Source: Alphaproteobacteria bacterium UBA6038 | GTDB taxonomy: Bacteria; Pseudomonadota; Alphaproteobacteria; Micropepsales; Micropepsaceae | Direction: 5' to 3' | NCBI GenBank assembly: GCA_002429315.1 | Contig: DIZC01000055.1 | Coordinates: 1 to 10,666, forward strand | DNA length: 10,666 nucleotides | Shown here: positions 6,948 through 10,666 of the stretch, piece after piece | Layout: the number at the start of each line of letters is the position of its first letter | Position numbering within the stretch: position 1 is the stretch's first letter | Made by a program: the position numbers and the translations under genes | Notes under the pieces: model-generated | Told to the model about the DNA's origin: nothing | Databases searched by the model: none | The model's input: only the letters and a program-made list of their open reading frames with translations

Positions 6948-7328
6948 CTAAAGCTGGTACGCGGCGATCACCATCGCGACGATCAGCGCGGCGATGCCGA
7001 CGAGGAACGACCCATCGGCGAGTCGCGAGCGCCATTCGCGCTCCACGCCGTTGCGGATGCCGAAATACGAAGTCGCAATGCTGACGACCAGAAAAAAAGC
7101 CGCCGCCCACGCGACTTCATCTGACCAGGTCCTGGAATTCTGGTTCGTCAGCTTCAGGCCGCCGATGATGATGAAGCAGATGCCGAGCAGGTTGGTGGCG
7201 GCGTTCAGCACATGCGGATGACGGCGCAGGGCGCTGTTCTCCGCAACCGGACGGGAAGCGTTACCGTTCTGCGAATTTCCGTCATCTTCGCGAGCGCCGA
7301 TTTGAGTGCCGCTGCTGCCGGCGCCCAC
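6948..7328 (-). CDS. Small three-helix membrane protein, start uncertain
   Basis: From 'HPHVLNAATNLLGICFIIIGG' to the stop at 6948 this frame reads as a compact integral membrane protein with three predicted helices: 'NLLGICFIIIGGLKL', 'AWAAAFFLVVSIATSYFGI' and 'FLVGIAALIVAMVIAAYQL'. A basic, charged connector ('GVEREWRSRL') lies before the third. It resembles short uncharacterised membrane proteins of alphaproteobacteria; I know no assigned function. The frame has no good ATG. GTG 7328 (126 residues) is given here, GTG 7211 would give 87 residues, and neither has a clear Shine-Dalgarno sequence. The N-terminal part overlaps the neighbouring 83-residue frame by more than 100 bases in a -1 relationship. 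The two may be one gene with a frame change, and the true start may be the ATG at 7456. Confidence 0.5.
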   Translation of the reverse strand: MGAGSSGTQIGAREDDGNSQNGNASRPVAENSALRRHPHVLNAATNLLGICFIIIGGLKLTNQNSRTWSDEVAWAAAFFLVVSIATSYFGIRNGVEREWRSRLADGSFLVGIAALIVAMVIAAYQL

Positions 7329-7456
7329 GGCTCGACGAAAATTGCCGTCGCAAACGCCGCCAGCCGAAGCAGCAGGAATTGCAGCCAAGCTATCCACCCG
7401 ATGGCAATCTCGCGCAAGACAGCTGAGGACTGGTCCTGCTTCGGCAAGGCCGACAT
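7205..7456 (-). CDS. Short protein with one membrane helix, possibly the front of a frameshifted gene
   Basis: The ATG at 7456 follows AAAGGAG on the minus strand, a strong ribosome binding site with six bases spacing. The 83-residue product has one hydrophobic helix, 'WIAWLQFLLLRLAAFATAIFV' less its last residue or so (about 22-41). It then has an Ala/Lys segment ('AAAALKSALAKMTEI') and an Arg-rich tail ending in 'APCAVIRMC'. The tail looks unlike natural protein and lies where the overlapping -1 frame begins to read as a plausible membrane protein. I infer either two overlapping genes or one gene disrupted by an indel near 7285. The family is not recognised. Confidence 0.4.
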   Translation of the reverse strand: MSALPKQDQSSAVLREIAIGWIAWLQFLLLRLAAFATAIFVEPWAPAAAALKSALAKMTEIRRTVTLPVRLRRTAPCAVIRMC

Positions 7457-7845
7457 GGGGTCTCCTTTCGACACCCACCCCGCCCGACGCGTTCTTACGA
7501 ATCGGCCCTCGCCTGGCCCAATGAAATCGCCGCCATCATGTAACGGAATGTCTCTGGCCGCCTGTCGAGACATGAAAGCGGATATTGAAGAGGAAGCGAC
7601 AGTCCGCCCGGCCGATGGCGCCGCCCTTCACTTCCGCGAGAGACTGCGGCGAAAGCGCTTCGGGCGACAGGCCGAGACTTGTACCCTCTGCCTCACGAAC
7701 CGCGACGGACTGCTCCGCTCGGTTGCGGCGATCGTCGTGGCGGCGCGGCCCTGTTTCCACATACACCCGGAGCCGGAATCCGGGTAGAGTTCGAGCCGTG
7801 GGATGGGCGCGGGAAGAAAGAGCAACCCGACGAAGGGACGACACG
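7457..7845. other. Intergenic region between divergent genes, nothing firm
   Basis: This 389-base region separates the minus-strand membrane-protein locus from the plus-strand response regulator, so it should carry promoters for both. I find no convincing -35/-10 pair. An imperfect hairpin, CCCGG/CCGGG (7766-7770 with 7780-7784), lies 60 bases before the regulator. A plus-strand frame from ATG 7573 encodes 71 residues but has a poor ribosome binding site and no recognisable features, so it is not called. Confidence 0.4.
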
Positions 7846-8529
7846 ATGCCAAGCGCCAAGCGGGTTTTGCTGGTCGACGACGACGCCATGCTGCGCAGCT
7901 CGCTCGCCGAGCAGCTGGCGGCGGAGGACGAATATGCGCCGGTGGAAGCGGCGAACTGCGCCGAGGCCCGGGAACGGGCGCGCGAAGGCCTTTATGAGTT
8001 CGTGATCCTCGACGTGGGACTGCCCGATGGCGACGGCCGCGCGCTGTGCCGGCAATTGCGGGAGCAGGGCATCACCTGCCCGATCATTCTGCTCACCGCC
8101 AAGGACAGCGATGCCGACACCATCGAGGGTCTGCAGTCCGGCGCCAACGACTACATCACCAAGCCGTTCCGGTTTGCGGTGCTGATGGCGCGGGCGCACG
8201 CGCATCTGCGCAGCCACGAGCAGAGCGAGGAGGCCGTCTACCGCATCGGTCCCTACACCTTCCGCCCCAGCGCCAAGCTGCTGCTCGATCCCGGCGGCAA
8301 GAAGATCCGGCTGACCGAGAAGGAAACCAGCATCCTCAAGTATCTCTACCGCTCCGGCGACACGGTGGCCCGCGACACCCTTCTGCACGAGGTCTGGGGC
8401 TACAATCCGGCGGTCACCACCCACACGCTGGAGACCCACATTTACCGGCTGCGGCAGAAGATCGAGAGCAATCCGGGGCAGGCGCAGATTCTGGTCACCG
8501 AATCCGGCGGCTATCGGCTGGTGGCCTGA
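7846..8529 (+). CDS. OmpR/PhoB-family response regulator, orphan
   Basis: The 227-residue product is a two-component transcription factor. The receiver domain (about 5-120) has the acidic cluster D11-D13, the phosphoacceptor D56 in 'FVILDVGLPDGDG', the switch T84 in 'IILLTAKD' and K106 in 'NDYITKPF'. A winged-helix DNA-binding domain (about 130-227) includes 'RLTEKETSILKYLYR', 'LLHEVWGYN', the recognition helix around 191-205 ('THTLETHIYRLRQK') and the wing 'TESGGYRLVA'. All phosphorylation residues are intact. The ATG at 7846 has AAGGGA a few bases upstream, and the frame continuing upstream is noncoding. No histidine kinase is next to it. 'GANDYITKPFRF' resembles a conserved alphaproteobacterial regulator subgroup, but I cannot assign a gene name. 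The DUF2807 gene follows after 152 bases and is a possible but unproven target. Confidence 0.93.
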   Translation: MPSAKRVLLVDDDAMLRSSLAEQLAAEDEYAPVEAANCAEARERAREGLYEFVILDVGLPDGDGRALCRQLREQGITCPIILLTAKDSDADTIEGLQSGANDYITKPFRFAVLMARAHAHLRSHEQSEEAVYRIGPYTFRPSAKLLLDPGGKKIRLTEKETSILKYLYRSGDTVARDTLLHEVWGYNPAVTTHTLETHIYRLRQKIESNPGQAQILVTESGGYRLVA

Positions 8530-8681
8530 ATTCTCGGACAGGCTGGCGTTTTGCGGCCGCTGTCACTAGTTTGTTCTTCGTGCGCAGGCGGCATTCCGCA
8601 CTTGCGAAATTTCCGTTCTACAAACACTACTGCGAACACCCTATCTGTGGGGGGTGCCAATCACCCGGCCGGGAGGCCGAC

Positions 8682-9692
8682 ATGACCGAGCAAACGAAAT
8701 CGCTGTTGATGGGCGCCGCCGTCGCCGCCCTCCTCATCCTGCCGGCCGCCGCCGCGGAGGATTGGGTGACGTGGCCGCAACGGAGCTACAGCGCCAGGGG
8801 CCTCAAGGTGGACGATTTCGTCGGCACCCTCCTCGTCAGCGTCAGCAACGGCGGCAATGCAACGGTCAACGTCTCCGGCACCCGCGAGCGGACGAAGCAG
8901 GTGGAGGTGTATTCCGCAGGCAGCACCGTGGTCATCGAGGGACAGAACACCGAGTCGGTCTGGGACTGGCACAAATGGTTCAACTTCTCCGATTACACCC
9001 GATCGAAGCCCGATCAGCTGGTGGTGAAGGTCAGCCTGCCGCGGGGCTCCGCGGTCAGCGTTGAGGATCTCGTCGGCAAAGCCACCATCGGCGACACCAT
9101 GGGACCGCTCAAGTTCGAAGCCTCCGCCACCGAATCCAAGATCGGCAAGGTCTCCAGCGCCAAGATTTCGCTGGCCGGAACGGGCCGCATCGACGTGGCC
9201 GCGGTGACGGGCCCGCTCGATCTCGATATTGCCGGCTCCGGCAAAGTGACGGTGGGGCCGTCGCAGCGCGTCAAGGCCGATATTGCCGGCGCGGGCGACA
9301 CGGCCCTTGGGCCGATCGCCGAGGGGCTGGACGTGGACATCGCCGGCTCCGGCAACATCTCCACGCCGCGCGTGAACGGGCCGGTGAAGGTGGACATCGC
9401 CGGATCGGGCTCGGTCAACATCGCCGACGGCGTGGCCAATCCGCTGCATGTCGACATCATGGGTTCCGGCGATTTCAGCTTCGGCGGCACCGCAGTGAAC
9501 CCGCATGTGAGTTCGTTCGGCTCCGGCAGCGTGAAGATCAAGGCGTACAAGGGCCACATGTCGAGCGAAGGCATGGCCAGCGTGGACGTCGGCACCCCCG
9601 ATATGCCGGCGCCGCCGCGGCCGCCGCATGGTCCGCGGCCGCCCAAGCCGCCCGCCCCGCCGCACCATGGCGACGATGACGGCGACGACTAA
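8682..9692 (+). CDS. Exported DUF2807 (GIN domain) repeat protein
   Basis: The 336-residue product starts with a Sec signal peptide (hydrophobic 8-24, likely cleaved after 'PAAAA' at residue 25), so it is exported. The body is a DUF2807 'GIN' domain, a right-handed beta-helix-like fold found in putative adhesin heads and cell-surface proteins. 'DIAGSG'-type motifs begin at residues 182, 200, 219, 238 and 258, a period of 18-20 residues that fits one turn of a beta-solenoid. The last 33 residues (304-336) are low complexity: Pro-rich with His, then 'GDDDGDD', which could bind metal or interact with the wall or LPS. The ATG at 8682 follows GGGAGG with five bases spacing. The gene lies downstream of the response regulator, but no shared transcript is evident. 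The function of the family is unsettled. Confidence 0.88.
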   Translation: MTEQTKSLLMGAAVAALLILPAAAAEDWVTWPQRSYSARGLKVDDFVGTLLVSVSNGGNATVNVSGTRERTKQVEVYSAGSTVVIEGQNTESVWDWHKWFNFSDYTRSKPDQLVVKVSLPRGSAVSVEDLVGKATIGDTMGPLKFEASATESKIGKVSSAKISLAGTGRIDVAAVTGPLDLDIAGSGKVTVGPSQRVKADIAGAGDTALGPIAEGLDVDIAGSGNISTPRVNGPVKVDIAGSGSVNIADGVANPLHVDIMGSGDFSFGGTAVNPHVSSFGSGSVKIKAYKGHMSSEGMASVDVGTPDMPAPPRPPHGPRPPKPPAPPHHGDDDGDD

Positions 9693-9825
9693 GCCAAAGT
9701 AACCGTGACGCAACCGCCCGCCCCAATCCGCTGATTCTGCGCGCTAGATCCTCCCGAGTTGGGCGCCGCGGACTACCGGACCCCGCGCCATCCTGATATG
9801 CACGGGGCGATTCCCCGGGGGCGCG

Positions 9826-10608
9826 ATGTTCAGCGAAAATCCTTTCGCCGTGCTGGCGGCCTCGGTGCCCGCGCCGCTGATGCAGCTGTATGTGGCGCTG
9901 ATGATCGCGTGCGTGGCGGCCGGCACCCTGTTCGACATGCTGCACAAGCGCAACGCCGCGTACTTCTTCGAGCATTGGCGGAAGGAAAAGGCGCGCGCGC
10001 AGCGCGAGATTGGCGGCGGGAAAAAGGTGTTGCTCGCGTTCGAAACCGCGGCCGAGGCGCTGGTCTCCGGCGAGTTCTGCAGCGCGCGACGCCGCATTGC
10101 GCACCTGCTCGCGATGTACGGCTTCATCGCTTACGCGGTCACAACGTTCGTCATGGTGTTCTGGTATTCAGGGCCGGGCGCCGCGACGCCGGCCATCCTG
10201 CCGCTCCTCTGGCACATTGGAGCGGCGATGATCCTGATCGGCGGTTGCTGGTTCTGGTTCTTCATTCGGGTGGATGTCGCGGCGGAAGGACACTCCCCGT
10301 TGCGCGTCGTCCGCGCGGATCTGTTCATCGTGGCGTTGCTGAAAAGCACTGCTTTGGCGCTCATCTGGTCGTGGCTGCAATGGGCGGAGAGTCCGCTCGC
10401 GATATGGGCGCTTGGGCTCTATCTGATCGCCACCACGGTGCTGTTCGGATCGGTTCCCTGGTCGAAATTCTCCCACATGTTCTACAAACCGGCCGCCGCG
10501 TTCCAGCGACGGCTGGAAGACGCGCGCGGCACGCGCATGAACCTGCCTTTGCCGGCGGATAAACCGGAAACCTTCGGCAGCACCCGCGAACTGCCGCGGC
10601 AGTACTGA
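9826..10608 (+). CDS. Five-helix membrane protein, AprM/NarI/DsrM-like redox membrane anchor
   Basis: The 260-residue protein has about five predicted transmembrane helices: 18-38, 91-113, 122-148, 165-187 and 191-211. A soluble loop (40-90) lies between the first two. His93, His130 and His217 lie in or at the ends of helices, where NarI/DsrM/HdrE-type subunits carry haem b ligands. The segment 'VPWSKFSHMFYKPAAAFQRR' (210-229) is the characteristic post-helix motif of these quinone-reactive anchors. The overall layout and the polar C-terminus ending 'LPRQY' most resemble AprM, the proposed membrane anchor of adenylylsulfate reductase AprBA. That assignment is from memory of the family. No aprB or aprA is visible: only 58 bases follow, mostly a palindromic repeat. 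The ATG at 9826 has a G-rich sequence before it but no textbook Shine-Dalgarno. Confidence 0.6.
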   Translation: MFSENPFAVLAASVPAPLMQLYVALMIACVAAGTLFDMLHKRNAAYFFEHWRKEKARAQREIGGGKKVLLAFETAAEALVSGEFCSARRRIAHLLAMYGFIAYAVTTFVMVFWYSGPGAATPAILPLLWHIGAAMILIGGCWFWFFIRVDVAAEGHSPLRVVRADLFIVALLKSTALALIWSWLQWAESPLAIWALGLYLIATTVLFGSVPWSKFSHMFYKPAAAFQRRLEDARGTRMNLPLPADKPETFGSTRELPRQY

Positions 10609-10638
10609 TGGATGAAACGCATCTAAATGCTCACGTCT

Positions 10639-10659
10639 TGGCCGGGCTTGCCCCGGCCA
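10639..10659. repeat. Palindromic extragenic repeat at the window edge
   Basis: TGGCCGGG (10639-10646) and CCCGGCCA (10652-10659) form an 8-bp perfect stem around CTTGC. Together with the flanking 'GTCT' and 'CCCATGA' it resembles the GGCCGGG-CTTG-CCCGGCC intergenic palindrome that recurs in many Hyphomicrobiales genomes. It begins 30 bases after the stop of the membrane-protein gene and could also act as an RNA hairpin, though no T-run follows in view. The element may continue past the window. Confidence 0.55.
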
Positions 10660-10666
10660 CCCATGA

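Noticed and set aside
7573..7788. A 71-residue plus-strand frame ahead of the response regulator.
   Set aside because: There is no good ribosome binding site and no recognisable domain, and other frames in the same stretch are equally open, so it cannot be supported.
8530..8681. A separate promoter for the DUF2807 gene.
   Set aside because: TTGCGA and several A/T-rich hexamers are present, but no pair has acceptable match and spacing.
8661..9713. Minus-strand open frame of about 350 codons opposite the DUF2807 gene.
   Set aside because: It is the mirror of a repetitive, high-GC coding sequence, its composition is His/Arg/Ala-biased, and the plus-strand gene has a signal peptide and a ribosome binding site.
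10608..10666. An ATG overlapping the stop of the last gene (TGATG), open to the window end.
   Set aside because: Most of its codons lie in the palindromic repeat, and the translation 'HVLAGLAPATH' is the kind of artefact this repeat produces. It could be real only if sequence beyond the edge supports it.

Overview
The window is GC-rich chromosomal DNA from an alphaproteobacterium, most likely of the order Hyphomicrobiales (Rhizobiales). This rests on the gene neighbourhood (a DUF3576 lipoprotein, leuS, lptE and holA head to tail, next to a YggS/TenI-type pair), on an alphaproteobacterial-style orphan response regulator, and on palindromic intergenic repeats of a kind common in that order. Genus and species cannot be read from the sequence alone.

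Region 1 (7-4708, minus strand) is a housekeeping operon transcribed right to left: DUF3576 lipoprotein, leuS (leucyl-tRNA synthetase), lptE (LPS-assembly lipoprotein) and holA (DNA polymerase III delta). leuS/lptE and lptE/holA overlap by four bases (ATGA), so translational coupling is likely. A sigma70-like promoter lies at 4680-4708.

Region 2 (4763-6095) has two genes whose starts almost touch: a minus-strand thiamine-phosphate-synthase/TenI-like protein and a plus-strand YggS-family PLP-homeostasis protein.

Region 3 (6096-7845) is poor in coding sequence. It holds a candidate small RNA (TTGACA promoter, two hairpins, T6 terminator), an inverted pair of about 70-bp structured repeats whose stems differ by compensatory changes, a nine-codon ORF behind a near-perfect Shine-Dalgarno sequence, and two overlapping minus-strand frames for small membrane proteins, possibly one gene split by a -1 frame change.

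Region 4 (7846-10608, plus strand) has an OmpR/PhoB-type response regulator with no adjacent kinase, an exported DUF2807 repeat protein with a Pro-rich acidic tail, and a five-helix membrane protein resembling the AprM/NarI/DsrM type of redox membrane anchors. The right edge enters a palindromic repeat.

No rRNA, tRNA, CRISPR array, insertion sequence or prophage gene was seen. No previously undescribed multi-gene system is evident. The most unusual material is the noncoding structure at 6120-6545, the two-frame membrane-protein locus and the divergent TenI-like protein.
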